Positions 5,001-5,197 of a stretch of 5,197 nt of DNA are shown piece by piece. The position numbers were made by a program, and so were the translations under genes. The DNA lies in contig VBGQ01000055.1 in NCBI GenBank assembly GCA_005882055.1, forward strand, positions 1 to 5,197, given 5' to 3'. This DNA is from Chloroflexota bacterium. GTDB lineage: Bacteria; Chloroflexota; Limnocylindria; QHBO01. The notes under the pieces were generated by a model. The model ran no database searches and was not told where the DNA came from. It saw only the letters and a list, made by a program, of their open reading frames with translations. The stretch's first letter is position 1. Each line of letters begins with the position of its first letter.

Positions 5001-5197
5001 GAGGTCACTTCAGATGGGAGCTCGCCGGGCATCTTCAGCCCTTCGAGCTCCTTGCGGCTGACCTCGCCGGGCGCCTTGCCCAGGATGATCATGCCCAGCA
5101 CGTCGTCCGCGGTGACGTCGTCCTTGGTGACGGTCGCCACAAGCCGCCCGTGGTACATGACGCTGATCCGATCCGACAGATCGAACACATCATGGAT
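4997..5197 (-). CDS. ABC transporter ATP-binding protein, sugar-import type, C-terminal end (partial, cut by right edge)
   Basis: These are the last 66 residues of an ATPase, reading IHDVFDLSDRISVMYHGRLVATV at the start. This matches the segment directly after the H-loop of carbohydrate importer ATPases (a histidine, then xxDVFxLxDRIxVxxxGR). The following VTADDVLGMIILGK resembles the ends of FrcA/XylG/RbsA-type ATPases, and the last 24 or so residues (EVSRKELEGLKMPGELPSEVTS) form a charged extension. The Walker A and B and signature motifs lie beyond the edge, so it is not possible to say whether this is a single-domain or tandem-domain ATPase, or which sugar it serves. Its position next to xylAB suggests xylose or another pentose. 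It ends with TAG at 4997-4999, overlapping the xylB stop. Confidence 0.85.
   Translation of the reverse strand: MHDVFDLSDRISVMYHGRLVATVTKDDVTADDVLGMIILGKAPGEVSRKELEGLKMPGELPSEVTS

Noticed and set aside
1..5197. CRISPR arrays, tRNAs, rRNAs, insertion sequences or attachment sites
   Set aside because: No regularly spaced repeats, transposase frames, terminal inverted repeats or tRNA-like folds were seen by reading both strands.

Overview
The window is GC-rich bacterial DNA, roughly two thirds G+C by eye, densely coded with short intergenic gaps. The xylose isomerase is of the longer class II type rather than the short class I type usual in Actinobacteria. The start signals are mixed: strong GGAGG sites, GTG and TTG starts, and one gene with no ribosome site. 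This would fit a Chloroflexota-like lineage or a similar GC-rich environmental bacterium. The assignment is inference, and no rRNA or other phylogenetic marker gene beyond L25 is present to settle it.

Layout from left to right. (1) 1-401, minus strand: the N-terminal receiver part of an OmpR/PhoB-like response regulator, cut by the left edge. (2) 402-531: a divergent intergenic region with candidate promoters in both directions, a perfect 9-bp direct repeat and a hairpin in the leader of the next gene. (3) 532-1221, plus: ribosomal protein L25 of the long Ctc/TL5 type, with a very acidic C-terminal tail. (4) 1237-1922, minus: a two-gene unit of a YbjQ/UPF0145 protein followed 2 nt later by a small two-helix membrane protein with a doubled LDPxTG motif. 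It converges on L25. (5) 1923-2092: a divergent control region between ybjQ and xylA. (6) 2093-5000, plus: xylA and xylB, separated by 46 nt that hold a hairpin overlapping the xylA stop codon. (7) 4997-5197, minus: the C-terminal end of an ABC transporter ATPase of the sugar-import type, whose stop codon overlaps that of xylB in a CTAG palindrome.

The right half is a D-xylose module. XylA converts D-xylose to D-xylulose, XylB phosphorylates it to xylulose 5-phosphate for the pentose phosphate pathway, and the ABC ATPase probably belongs to a pentose importer continuing beyond the right edge. No sugar-responsive regulator is visible here. The left half is housekeeping and signalling material.

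I see no mobile element, CRISPR array, tRNA or rRNA. I found no convincing new multi-gene system. The least explained parts are the YbjQ/membrane-protein pair and the repeat-plus-hairpin leader of L25.
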